From Trichomonas vaginalis G3 (Eukaryota; Parabasalia; Trichomonadida; Trichomonadidae), in NCBI RefSeq assembly GCF_026262505.1, contig NC_067208.1:8813962-8877961 (forward strand): DNA of 64,000 nt. The letters run 5' to 3'. Under the pieces are notes generated by a model. It was not told where the DNA came from and made no database searches. It saw nothing but the letters and a program-made list of their open reading frames with translations. This document shows, one piece after another, positions 47,646 through 56,999 of the stretch. Each line of letters begins with the position of its first letter. The stretch's first letter is position 1. The position numbers and the translations under genes were made by a program.

Positions 47646-48011
47646 TGTAAACAAGAAAGGGAATTTGTTCTAAAGTTCTGTTTCTGGGAATATGACAAGA
47701 ACCATAAAACCTTAAGCAGAGAAGTCTTAAAATTTGTCAATGACAGACTTGTTGACAGAGATGACGCCTCTTGGAGAGATGAAGTCCAACAAAACTTCTT
47801 AGAATGCAAAGAAGACACATGCGCTGTTCTTGAAAATGAAATAGAAAACAGAATAGAAGAGCTATTAAAGGACAAAGACCTTTTACAAAAATATGGTTCT
47901 GAGAAGTTTGACATAACTCCACCAGAAAAGAAGAAGAGAGAAAAGAAAGAAAAGAAAGTAGAAGAAGAGAAGAAAGAACCAGAGCCAGAGAAAAAGAAAT
48001 TTGACATGTAA
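47646..48011 (+). pseudogene. Charged C-terminal protein remnant
   Basis: Part of Polinton 2. A plus-strand frame is open for 121 codons without an ATG near its beginning. Sequence includes FWEYDKNHKTLSREVLKF and a Lys/Glu-rich end (KKEPEPEKKKFDM). The codon pattern is convincing against the opposite strand. Probably broken, about one break. Unrecognised. Confidence 0.4.
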
Positions 48012-48067
48012 AAATAAAATTTTATTTTTAGAACATTTCTGGGTCAATGTCAATGTTCTCTTCCTCT

Positions 48068-48448
48068 TTAGGAGCAAAACACTGGCTTAGACTCTAAAAT
48101 CTTTTTACCCAATTTACCTTGAACTTCAACTATCTTAGACTCATAATATTCATAGTCGTCTGCTTTCTTTGGTTCATAGGGTATAACAAGTTTGTATGCT
48201 TTGCCTTCTTTAAGGTTTGAAAACCTTCTGTCAAAACTTTCTTTGACTGTTAACAAACCTTCTATGTCTAAGTCTTCAAATTTCGCACCATTTTTAGTCA
48301 CAATAGCAAACTTAACTGGTTCGATGTTCCAAACTTTGTCAAATGTAGACTTTTCAAAATGGTAGAAGTAAACATTCAAATATGTGAATGGGTCTAGTTC
48401 TTCTTTAAGTCCTGACATGTACTTGTTGACTGAGATGAATTTCGTCAT
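48068..48448 (-). pseudogene. Counterpart of the 157-aa helicase-neighbour protein, probably broken
   Basis: Part of Polinton 2. Begins MTKFISVNKYMSGLKEELD, with a beta-rich centre (VKFAIVTKNGAKFEDLDIEG). It lies beside the helicase like 18250-18723 in Polinton 1. An acidic IDID-containing stretch near 48020-48060 resembles that protein's C-terminus. Function unknown. Probably about one break near the end. Confidence 0.5.
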
Positions 48449-48484
48449 CTTTTCTATCGGATAAAAAAATATTTTTTTTAAAAT

Positions 48485-49719
48485 TTACTCAGAAAAATTT
48501 TTCTTTGTATATACACCATTCTGTACGTCTAAAAGACTTTTGACATTTGCCAAGAATGTTCGTTTAGACGCTGTCATATAACCATATTCTTGACAATACT
48601 GTTTATACGAATCGTACAATGACCTTTCATCTAAACACTCAAAGTCAGTTTCATCTATGAACAGTTCATATACACTCTTGTTTGCTTCTAACAATGTTTG
48701 TCTCTCTTCGGTATGTGGAATTTGTCTTGGATTGAACTTGAAATATCTAATGTCATGAAATATGAGAACAAGTGGTTGTAAAAGTCAGTGTCAAAGTTTC
48801 TGCTAAGTCGTCAAAATATTCTGTATCTTGCATATGAGCTTCTGACGTTCTGACAACTACATATCTTCTGTCAGAACTTTCTAACTTCATCGGAACGGCG
48901 TTGTTTGAAACCATGACGAAGTTTGCAACATTTTCACAAACTCTTTGGTCTTTATATTTTCTTTCAACAACTCCAACTTTGTCTGTTATAAGACTCTTCA
49001 AAGCATCTGAGTTCAAAACTTTTGTTGTATCTATACTTTGAAGTTCGTTACATACTATAAGTTTCATATTCTCTATTGAAGAGTTAAATTTACCGCAGAT
49101 GTTTTCTAAGTTTGTCATATTAGGGTTCGAATAGCCCTCTAACAGTTTGCCATAAGATATCTGTAAAGAAAGTGTTCTTACCTGTTCCTTGTTTTCCAAT
49201 TATGATGAGAGCAGTTTCATTTTTAGCACTTGGATGTTGTAAGATGTTTGCAAACCAACATAAGATATACTCATAGACTCTTTCGTTTCCATTGCATATA
49301 ATTTCTTTGACATGGTCTAACCAAGCTTCTATAACATTTTCTTTCCATTCTACTTGTTCGTATTTATATCCAGTGAAGATAGAATAGAAGTTTGGAGATG
49401 GTGTATAGAACTTTATACCACGAACTGAAAAATCTTCTAACTTTGACAATAAGATATCCCAAGCATCTAACATCTTCATACCAACTTGTACGACTTTTAT
49501 TTTCTTAAGTTTCTGTTTACATTCTTGTTCTGAAACTATTGTCGCTTTAGGTTTGTTAAAGACTACATCCCATTCTTTCATGACATAACATTCTGGGGCA
49601 GAGTCGACATAAATGACTAAACGTTTCAAATTCTCGACTGCTTTGTTATAGTCTCTAAATGGACACATATTTCTGAACGCTTGGAAGTCATAAAAATCTG
49701 AAACGTCTATTCTGTACAT
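48485..49719 (-). pseudogene. Superfamily 3 helicase of Polinton 2, broken
   Basis: Starts at the ATG at 49719 (MYRIDVSDFYDFQAFRN). Family blocks: MLDAWDILLSKLEDFSVRG, YEYILCWFANILQHPSAKNE, Walker A IIIGKQGTGKNTFF, then further on MKLIVCNELQS, NFVMVSNNAVPMKLESSD and RRYVVVR. All have matches in the Polinton 1 helicase (15647-17959). No primase domain was recognised at this N-terminus. Broken, about two or three breaks. Confidence 0.8.
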
Positions 49720-49739
49720 TTTTTTATAAAAATAAAAAA

Positions 49740-50571
49740 AATATTTTTTTTCTTGAGCTATTTGTTGTTCTTGACTTTGTTGTTGCATTTGTTCCATTTG
49801 TTGCATTTGTTGTTCTTGAGCTATTTGTTGTTGAAGTTGTTCTTGTAGTACAATACTTTCACCAGTTGCATCTTCCAATTCGAAACTTTCTGCCGTCATT
49901 GACAAATACATAGGACATAAAAGTTTTACAGGAACAAAGTTTGCGTCAACTAAGGTTAAGTTTATGTTTGCTAAAGTGTTTGAGTTTACTAAAGCTGAAA
50001 ACTCTGCATTCGAATGAACAATAGGCAAACCAGCAGAGAAAGTGTTGTTTATACGCATGAGTATCTTTTGGTCATAGTAGTTTCTGTCGACATTCGAATA
50101 GCACTTTGAACCTAAGTTTGAAACAATATATAAAATAGGTGTACTTAAAGTCAATGGAACAGACATTCCTTGTATGACACCTTTTCCTGTTATAGGAAAC
50201 TGTTGGTAGTAAAAACCAGATATAAGTTTTGTATTATAGCTCATATCGTTTATACTAAACTCAGTCGGACATCCAAACATAATGAAACCTGCTCTAGTTG
50301 CAGCACATGTTACATCCGTCCTTAAAGTATTAAATAAGTCAACAAAACCTGTTGGTGGTATATCTGAGTAAGTATCTTCAAAGGAGTATTTTTTACCATT
50401 CACAACAACAAAGTCTTCTGGTGTCAAAAGAGCAAAACAGGCTTTAGTCGTCATCGTGTTTAAGGTCAGTTTACAATATCGTCCTTGAGGACTTTGTAAG
50501 TTTGTTGTTATAGAATTATATGACTCAGGGTTTTTAGTCGTAATAGTATAAACCACTATGTCTTCTGCCAT
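49740..50571 (-). pseudogene. Minor-capsid candidate with Gln-rich tail, Polinton 2
   Basis: Begins MAEDIVVYTITTKNPESYNS. Beta-rich, with LANINLTLVDANFVPVKLLC matching the Polinton 1 protein at 10423-11199, then a Gln-rich tail of about 30 residues. Its frame runs on without a stop into the helicase start at 49719, but the two are different families with a typical A/T-rich leader between them, so I list them separately. Probably about one break. Confidence 0.55.
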
Positions 50572-50575
50572 TTAC

Positions 50576-51157
50576 TTAGCAAGTAAATTTTAATGAAATG
50601 TTGTGGTCGTCAAATATTTTTATGACGTCTGGGAAACTATATTTTAAGTTCAACGTTTCACCTCCTTTCATAACGTATATCTTGTCAATGACATTATATG
50701 AAACACCACAGCAAGCAATGTCGGGTTCTATTTCTTTGATGTTTATATCGTCTGCCTCTGTCAAAAGTTTCAATAGTTCTTTCAAAATTTCATGAGGTGC
50801 AATGACATATGAGTTCACTTTTACAGGGTTGTGTTCGACCAAGTTTAACATTATACCCAAAGCTTGACAAATCTTCTCCTGAGTTTTAAGTTTGTCTTTA
50901 AGTTGTTGGTAGTCGTTTCGAATATCTGCAACAGAACTTAAGTCTCTGCTAACTTCAGGGTATGTTGGTTGTTCTTTTACAGGAACTATTGTTATACCAT
51001 CTTCGTCTTCGTATGGTTTCCCCACTTCAACATCTCTGTCTTTGACATTGACAACAACACTTTGACTGTTTGTTTGAGTTGGTGAATTTAACTTCACATC
51101 TGCCACCGCCATTAAACCTTTTGAAACACTTACGCTTCTATTTTTCGGAAATGACAT
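50576..51157 (-). CDS. Conserved CCG-motif Polinton protein
   Basis: 193 aa from the ATG at 51157 (MSFPKNRSVSVSKGLMAV); sequence further upstream is not protein-like. Helical middle (DYQQLKDKLKTQEKICQAL), then IKEIEPDIACCGVSYNVIDK and a beta-rich end. Counterpart of the interrupted gene ending at 10158. The pair of Cys before Gly is conserved between the two elements. Function unknown. Looks whole. Confidence 0.6.
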   Translation of the reverse strand: MSFPKNRSVSVSKGLMAVADVKLNSPTQTNSQSVVVNVKDRDVEVGKPYEDEDGITIVPVKEQPTYPEVSRDLSSVADIRNDYQQLKDKLKTQEKICQALGIMLNLVEHNPVKVNSYVIAPHEILKELLKLLTEADDINIKEIEPDIACCGVSYNVIDKIYVMKGGETLNLKYSFPDVIKIFDDHNISLKFTC

Positions 51158-51175
51158 TTTACTTAGAATAAAAAG
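51158..51175. promoter_or_regulatory. 18-bp divergent promoter spacer
   Basis: TTTACTTAGAATAAAAAG between the CCG-protein ATG and the ATG at 51176. Shares TAGAATAAAA with 35065-35082. Confidence 0.45.
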
Positions 51176-51595
51176 ATGGACGTATTTGAGTATCTCTTCG
51201 AATTGAAGCAAAACAAAGTTTACACACACAAACAATACAAGTTCATTGACAGAATAGTTCTTTACACAAACAATGGAAAATGTTATAGAATAGCAGTCTT
51301 TGCTGAACCAAAATATTTTCATAAAGCAAAGAAAGTTGGTATAACCGAGATGGTGAAAGTTCTTGAAGCAGACAAAAATATAACAACAAAACTGACCGAT
51401 ATTTCTAAAGGTAAGTTTATAATACAATATTATATCAAAACTGGCGTACTGTCAATATTTGACGGAGAGAAGTCAGTTCAAGAACAACTTACTGACCTGC
51501 TGCCAAAATCTGCTCGATGGAAGCTGTCGTTATACCAATCTGAGGAGCCCCAGCAGGTTTCATCGAACGAATTTTCAAAAGAGCATCTTCCGTGA
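51176..51595 (+). CDS. 139-aa hypothetical protein overlapping the capsid gene end
   Basis: Begins MDVFEYLFELKQNKVYTHKQ. Beta-rich centre (RIVLYTNNGKCYRIAVFAEP, KGKFIIQYYIKTGVLSIFD). The last ~35 codons run antisense to the capsid gene's end, so the true end may be earlier. No family recognised. Confidence 0.5.
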   Translation: MDVFEYLFELKQNKVYTHKQYKFIDRIVLYTNNGKCYRIAVFAEPKYFHKAKKVGITEMVKVLEADKNITTKLTDISKGKFIIQYYIKTGVLSIFDGEKSVQEQLTDLLPKSARWKLSLYQSEEPQQVSSNEFSKEHLP

Positions 51596-53092
51596 AAAGT
51601 GCTATTGGTTTTGTAAACTTCTTTGCTTTCAATTCATCTGGACCGTCTCTGTCACCAGTATATTGTATTTGAACTGTACCAACAGTTGAAATACCACCCA
51701 TAAAGTCTTCTGAGTCAGCAAATGGAATGCCAAGCCAAAAGTTTGAACGGTCTCCATTTGTATATTGAGTGTTTTGACCTCCTGTATGAGTCCATACTTT
51801 CACATATGGCATAATAGAACTTTGCATTTCAGGGTTAATGGTTGTTGTGAAGTTGTTGTTAAAGTTCATAGCATCTAATGTCAAGTTGTATGACCTCATA
51901 TCCTCAACTGTGGAATATTCTTCTCTTGGATAATATTTGCCATCTATGTTTATATGATATTTAATACCGGGGTTGTAGAAGCAAGAATAGTCATTTATAG
52001 TTCGTCTGAACAGTACAAACATAGTATCTGCATGTTTCATTGCAGTTGTTAAGCAATATCTGTTCTTGCACCTGGGTCAGCACTTTGGTTTCCAACTTCA
52101 CCTGCAAAGTCTTTGACAGATATTTGGTGTATAGGGAACATAAGTGGAACTGCAATATATTTGGCAGCTAAAGCATTTGAAATATCTGGGTCCAACATAT
52201 AGACTGCAAGTCTGCTTTCTATTCTCTTGCATTCAAATTTTCGCATGTGAACTTAACTGGGTCCCAAGCAGTTCCAGCAGCATTGAAGTAGTAGTTTACT
52301 TCAGTGTTGAGGTTTGAGAAACCAAAGTCTAAGTCAACTTTGTCTTTGCAAAAGTCACAGAACTTGGCTCCACCAGTTCCAGCTACAGTAAGAGTGAATG
52401 GGTCTTGTGTTGGTGCAATGACTAAGTTATTTTTGCTTGGAGTAAGTTCGATAGAAATTTTTCCTGCCCAGTTTGGCAAGTATCTTAAAAACCTGAAGAT
52501 GAGGAAAGATGACAAAGGAACTCTAAGTTTCAATTTTACTTTGGTTACTGCTGCTGCAGTTTGTCCAGAAAGGTTAACATAAACTCCTGGAACGTTAGGG
52601 TCAAGTCTTCTTATTTTCTCAATAGTTGCATACTGGTCTGTTTGTTCTCTAGCTTGTGGTTGTACTGAGTTTCTCAAAGCGAACCATTCATAGTTTGCCC
52701 ATGTTACTGTTTGAACTAAGTCAGAGTTAGAATATATCTTATATCCCATGAAAACTTCTGGAGCATATTGGTATCCGACATAGAAAATTCCATTGCAACC
52801 TTTCTTGTCAGACAACTTGGCAGAAGGTTTTTATTTCAATGTCTTGTTCCACGTATAAGAAAGAGTTGTCAATAGAAATTATATGAAACCTGTCGCAAGC
52901 AATATCTACTGTTGTTGAAGAACCTTCTCCAAACTCACCTACGTTTCCATAAGAAACAGCAGTTGTATATTCGTAAGTTCCAGGAACTATTTCTGACCTT
53001 CTAATGGCATTGTCGCATTCGTTATACCATTCGGAAACATTTCCATTCATGGCATCCAAAACTGTTGGCGTTATATTCTGAGCGGCGTACAT
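51489..53092 (-). pseudogene. Major capsid protein candidate of Polinton 2, broken
   Basis: Starts at the ATG at 53092 (MYAAQNITPTVLDAMNGNVS). Blocks include YEWFALRNSVQPQAREQ, VKLKLRVPLSSFLIFRFL, VEQDIEIKTFCQ, TMFVLFRRTINDYSCFYNPG and AKKFTKPIALFTEDAL. Order and composition parallel 24313-25883. A double jelly-roll major capsid protein is inferred from that pairing, its length and its beta-rich character. Broken, about three breaks. Confidence 0.7.
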
Positions 53093-53124
53093 TTCATATG
53101 GGTAAAAATATAGAATAGTTGGGT

Positions 53125-53313
53125 TTATGTGTCATAATAGAACCCACGTGGACCAAGCTTTACTTTCTTCCTGACTGAGTTTTTAACTCTTCTTTTTCCT
53201 TCATTGCCACTACTTTCACTAGATGAAGTTACTTCTTCACTACTTTCACTTTGTTCTACTCTTCTTCTTTGGTGTCGCTTTGGTAACTTGCCCTCTGCTT
53301 CAAGTTGTTGCAT
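53125..53313 (-). CDS. Small basic Ser-rich reading frame
   Basis: 62 codons (MQQLEAEGKLPKRHQRRRVE) with a Ser/Glu run and a Lys-rich end. May be a small gene or belong with its neighbour. Left open. Confidence 0.35.
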   Translation of the reverse strand: MQQLEAEGKLPKRHQRRRVEQSESSEEVTSSSESSGNEGKRRVKNSVRKKVKLGPRGFYYDT

Positions 53314-53326
53314 CTTTGCCTCATGT

Positions 53327-54631
53327 TCACAGTATGTTGTAAATTTCCCATGTCCTTTTTGCCTTTGGGCTCTGGTCGCCCATCTCAGGTAACCTATATC
53401 CTAGAAAGAGTTTGTCATAGTTTGTATTTGAGTCGTCGCGTATTGTTTGCATGACTCTTTCCTGAGTTTCCGGTTCAAGCTCTTCAAACAGTGCCTGTCC
53501 ATATGGAATAAGCTCGTTTCCAAATATATGTTTTTGTAGCCATTCTGGTTTTCTTTCCATGTTACCAACTATATCTTTTGTGAATGGGAAAGCTTTTACC
53601 CAATCTTTCAGTCTTGCGTCGTTTATTTCTGTAGTTGGTTTTATTTTGTCAAGGAACATGTTTTTCAATACTAACATTTCATTTGGTACTGTCCATTTGA
53701 GTTTTCTTAAATATTCATCCCTTCTCAGTTCATTGTCTGCAAAGTAAGTTTTTATGACATTTTGTAAACTTTCGTTTGCAAGGTCATGTACAATAGGTTC
53801 TCTTCCTTCTCTCTCCCTAACTTTCTTTCTAAACTCTTCACCAAATATACCATCTCTATGGTTCTGTGTAGTTCTTTGAGATAAATGTTCTAGAACGTCA
53901 GGTGTTATATTTCCATCAGCCATGTTCATTTCATACTGGTCCAAAATATCTGCATGTTTCATATCTTTCAATGGCATTAAAGCCGCGCTTAAAATACCAG
54001 CTATATCTCGTTCACCATTCAATTCCATTGCGTCTACAACTTCTTGGAATTGTGGTTGTAAGTTTATGAACCACCTATCCGGGTTAGCTTTATGACCCCA
54101 TCTCATTGTAGTTCCATCGTCTGCAGAAACAAAAGTAGGTTTGTTTCCATCTTGGTTAGGTTCTGAATGAACTTTAAACAATGTTTCATTTCTATATGTT
54201 TTCTTGAAATTTAACCTTTTATTTTCACCGAGTTCATCCGAAGATTGAACGTTAAATGCTCGTAAGTAAAAAGGGTTGTTGTATTTGTGTACATTTTCTT
54301 TCAGTACTTCCATTCTATGCTGAATATTTTCATCTGGTGTTGGAGTCTTTTGTATGTCGGCAAACATTTTTCGATATTCTTCTACTATGTCAGCCGAATT
54401 TTTTTTAGACTCTTGGAAATATTCCATATTCTCCGCATACTCTTGTTGAGGGTCAAGATTTTTCGGCTGTTCCAAATCTTCATCTAGTTCTGTGAAGTTA
54501 GTTTCCAAAGGAGTGACTTGTTCGTTTCCTTCAGGCTCTTCTAGCTGTTGTTGCTGAACTATTTCTTCCATGTCTGGTTGTATCTGAACTAGTTCTTCCT
54601 GTGGAGTTTCTTGTACCTCATCTGCTGGCAT
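53327..54631 (-). CDS. 434-aa putative structural protein
   Basis: Acidic Gln/Glu-rich N-terminus (QEELVQIQPDMEEIVQQQQ), then a long helical body (DIVEEYRKMFADIQKTPT, DRWFINLQPQFQEVVDAMEL, LQKHIFGNELIPYGQALFEE). I do not recognise it. It follows the 427-aa protein by 22 bp on the same strand, in a run of genes leading to the major capsid, so a virion or scaffold role is likely. Confidence 0.5.
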   Translation of the reverse strand: MPADEVQETPQEELVQIQPDMEEIVQQQQLEEPEGNEQVTPLETNFTELDEDLEQPKNLDPQQEYAENMEYFQESKKNSADIVEEYRKMFADIQKTPTPDENIQHRMEVLKENVHKYNNPFYLRAFNVQSSDELGENKRLNFKKTYRNETLFKVHSEPNQDGNKPTFVSADDGTTMRWGHKANPDRWFINLQPQFQEVVDAMELNGERDIAGILSAALMPLKDMKHADILDQYEMNMADGNITPDVLEHLSQRTTQNHRDGIFGEEFRKKVREREGREPIVHDLANESLQNVIKTYFADNELRRDEYLRKLKWTVPNEMLVLKNMFLDKIKPTTEINDARLKDWVKAFPFTKDIVGNMERKPEWLQKHIFGNELIPYGQALFEELEPETQERVMQTIRDDSNTNYDKLFLGYRLPEMGDQSPKAKRTWEIYNIL

Positions 54632-54653
54632 TTCATATATTCCGAGACCGTTT

Positions 54654-55937
54654 TTAACAATTCCCTTCTAAGTCATCCGGACTCATAAACCTTTCTTCTT
54701 TCGTTCCGTCTCTATTTTTTACGCGTTTCATGACGGGAGTTGAATTGTCATTTAGCTCTGACATCAAATATCTCGGAGTAAATTCAGTCATGTCATTTGG
54801 ATGATATGCTATTAAATCATATCCCTTAGCGAGCTTGTATTTTCCAGGTTTGAAATTATATCCCATTTGGTGCTGAACCATAAAGCTAAATAGGTTCGGG
54901 TCAGTATTTCCTCCCTTGAACTTTCTAATAGCTTCTTTATATCTGTCACTAAAGTCAATACTATCTGGGTAACCATAGTCTTCCTTAAGCCTTTTTAAGA
55001 ATTCTTGGTTTCCTTGTTCTCTACTTCTTTTATGTCCTTGCTCTGTTTGTGGTTGTTGTTGTGCTGGTTGTGGAGGTGGTTGTTGTGCTGGTTGTGGAGG
55101 TGGTTGTTGTGCTGGTTGTTGTGCAGGGTTTTGAACTGTTGGTTGTTGTGCTGGTTTTGGTTGTGGTTGTTGTGCAGGGTTTTGAACTGTTGGTTGTTGT
55201 GTTGGTTTTGGTGCATGCCTGTGTCTATGTCCATGTGACGATGTAAATGTTTTAGGTAGTCCTGGTGCAGGTGCTTCTCTTGGAGGGTTTGGTGGTATAT
55301 AAGTTCCACTAGCTAGTATATAAGTTCCACCAGCTGGTATATAAGTTCCACCAGCTGGCACATATGTTCCATCTGCAGCGTAATGTCCTACCTGACTTTT
55401 CGTTCTTAAGAAAGCATTTACTAGGTCTGTTTTGGTCTGTTGTAACTCTTTTTCTTGACTTTTCACAACAGTTGCTCTAACGGCGTCATAGGCACTTTGA
55501 ACTGCCTGTCTCGTTGCTGCATCTGTTATTTTCGTCATATTTTGTGCTACTTCTTTTAACTCTTTGTCGAAACCTTCAGACTTCAGTTTCTTTCCAGATG
55601 AGAAATCGTTCACTTGTTTCACCTTACTATGAAGAGCTTCGAAGGCGTTCTTAAAGTCAGCATTCGTTAAAGCTTCATTTGAACTGTCTTCATCCGCTTG
55701 TATTTTTGTCCTTATTGACCCTATGAGTTGGGCTGCTTTAGCGTTGGCTTGGGCATCTAACCAGTCATTGTTAGCTTTTATATATTCTGCGCTTTTCATT
55801 GCCTTTTGCATGGCTGCGTCGTTATTTTTACTTTCTTGTGCTAAGTTTTCATACTGTACGGTTTGGTTTTGCAACTGTAAAAGTTTTTCTGCCTTTACAT
55901 TTGCTTCAACTTCTTTTTTATACTCATCGCTATCCAT
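54654..55937 (-). CDS. 427-aa protein with decapeptide and Gln/Pro repeats
   Basis: Coiled-coil N-terminal ~180 residues. Then four copies of a GGTYIPA-type decapeptide, a His-rich patch (SSHGHRHRHAPKP), and Gln/Pro/Ala repeats (QQPTVQNPAQQP and PAQQPPPQ units). A globular C-terminus contains FSFMVQHQMGYNFKPGKYKL. Looks like a fibrous or spacer structural protein. The DNA repeats are prone to length change. Looks whole. Confidence 0.5.
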   Translation of the reverse strand: MDSDEYKKEVEANVKAEKLLQLQNQTVQYENLAQESKNNDAAMQKAMKSAEYIKANNDWLDAQANAKAAQLIGSIRTKIQADEDSSNEALTNADFKNAFEALHSKVKQVNDFSSGKKLKSEGFDKELKEVAQNMTKITDAATRQAVQSAYDAVRATVVKSQEKELQQTKTDLVNAFLRTKSQVGHYAADGTYVPAGGTYIPAGGTYILASGTYIPPNPPREAPAPGLPKTFTSSHGHRHRHAPKPTQQPTVQNPAQQPQPKPAQQPTVQNPAQQPAQQPPPQPAQQPPPQPAQQQPQTEQGHKRSREQGNQEFLKRLKEDYGYPDSIDFSDRYKEAIRKFKGGNTDPNLFSFMVQHQMGYNFKPGKYKLAKGYDLIAYHPNDMTEFTPRYLMSELNDNSTPVMKRVKNRDGTKEERFMSPDDLEGNC

Positions 55938-55983
55938 ATATGTCTTCAGGGCTTTTTGTTTTATCTCTTCATCTTTCAGTACT

Positions 55984-56514
55984 TTATATTGAGTAGTATG
56001 GTTTTTTCAAATTTATGACATCTTGTTCCATTTTTGCTACTTCTGCTGCTTTTTCTGACACTTTTTTCGCATATTCCTCTGTACTTAGTTCTTTCAGTTG
56101 TTCTTCTTTCTTCTTTTTCTCTACGTTTAACTCATTGAGTTTCTTTGTGTGTCTGTCATATTCTAGTTTCTTTTCGTTTTCACCTATTTGCTTCTGTATG
56201 TCTATGTTTGACTTTTTGACATCTGCTATTTGATTTTTGAGTGAACTCAAATTCATTTGACTTTGAGGGTTATATGCTGTTCCGTCTGCAGCTCCACCAT
56301 AGCCTGCCATTTTCGCTAAAAGTGCCGCTCTTAAACCTCCACTCTGTGCACCAACAACTCGGTTTAAAAGCATAGGATTGCTTGACATTTGTTGCAACAT
56401 AGTGGGGTCATTCAGCATTTGTTGTTGCAACTGTTGTTGTGGTGTTAGTCTTACTATTGGATGTTTCAATGCTCTCTTCCTCTTACGTATATTCTTACGT
56501 AGCTTACGTGGCAT
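55984..56514 (-). CDS. Basic coiled-coil protein, possible core or DNA-binding protein
   Basis: 176 aa. A strongly basic start (MPRKLRKNIRKRKRALKHP) resembles nuclear-localisation or DNA-condensing sequences of virion core proteins. Then Gln/Met-rich sequence, a Gly/Ala segment (LRAALLAKMAGYGGAADG), and a long coiled coil up to the end. First gene inside the right end and transcribed inward. Looks whole. Confidence 0.5.
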   Translation of the reverse strand: MPRKLRKNIRKRKRALKHPIVRLTPQQQLQQQMLNDPTMLQQMSSNPMLLNRVVGAQSGGLRAALLAKMAGYGGAADGTAYNPQSQMNLSSLKNQIADVKKSNIDIQKQIGENEKKLEYDRHTKKLNELNVEKKKKEEQLKELSTEEYAKKVSEKAAEVAKMEQDVINLKKPYYSI

Positions 56515-56580
56515 TTTAAGTGAAGTTAAAAAGCGTCATTTGACAGATGGAACACATACTTTTTCAGTAAGGACATGTGG

Positions 56581-56638
56581 GGTGAGAAAAGAGGTGAGAA
56601 AACAGGTGAGATCTCACCTCTTCACCTAAAATATATTT
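56581..56638 (-). repeat. R1 palindromic repeat near the right end of Polinton 2
   Basis: GGTGAGAAAACAGGTGAG, then ATCTCACCTCTTCACC, then TAAAATATATTTTTGC. Same family and orientation as 43919-43978. Confidence 0.85.
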
Positions 56639-56684
56639 TTGCCGAATTCTGTATAAAATTCTGAGTAAAATGACAGATGTTTAT

Positions 56685-56763
56685 ATGACACTTTCTCCGG
56701 TTTATAGGACCTCTCTCATATTCTATCTTGTCATATCTAAACTCATAGTCATGTATGTCCTCT
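56685..56763 (-). repeat. Inverted copy of the methyltransferase 3' region
   Basis: On the minus strand this ~79-bp stretch matches 33329-33407 with about five differences. Methyltransferase sequence is thus present at both ends of Polinton 2, complete only at the left. Confidence 0.85.
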
Positions 56764-56775
56764 AAACTTCATTTA

Positions 56776-56849
56776 TACTAAACATCTTCGGGGCTAGAGG
56801 GCACGAAGTGCCTGGAAGCCCCAATCCTTTTTTTTTTTTTTTTTTTTTT
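56776..56849 (-). repeat. Polinton 2 right terminal repeat
   Basis: Inverted copy of the left end with the same nested hairpin. Its terminal homopolymer is 22-23 T, against 11 A at the left. Confidence 0.85.
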
Positions 56850-56999
56850 TAGTTGTTTATAAATTATATTATATTATCATTTAATATTATTTTGATAATG
56901 AAGATTTTATTTTGCAATAATATAAACGAAATTTTTTACCTTATGAACTTTTGATGGAAATATGCAAATTTAAAATAATAAAGAAAGCCGCGAGCGAAT

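Larger units (their letters stand above)
32521..56849. mobile_element. Polinton/Maverick 2, 24.3 kb, broken
   Basis: Virus-like element whose ends share about 46 bp as inverted repeats: poly(A), GG, then ATTGGGGCTTCCAGGCACTT. TAGTT lies outside the poly(A) at 32516-32520 and outside the poly(T) at 56850-56854, a probable 5-bp target duplication. It encodes integrase, B-family polymerase, helicase, packaging ATPase, capsid candidates, a fibre and accessory genes (DNA methyltransferase, KilA-N, GIY-YIG). Broken in about eight to ten places. It is only distantly related to Polinton 1, and its end repeats differ more, so it is probably the older insertion. Confidence 0.93.

Noticed and set aside
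49120-50571. A single 483-residue gene
   Set aside because: The frame covers two different families (a capsid-like protein and the start of a helicase), with a typical A/T-rich leader and ATG between them, so I annotate two genes.
55005-55246. Trp/Leu- or Val-rich membrane protein on the plus strand
   Set aside because: It is the antisense shadow of the Gln/Pro repeats in the 54654-55937 gene.
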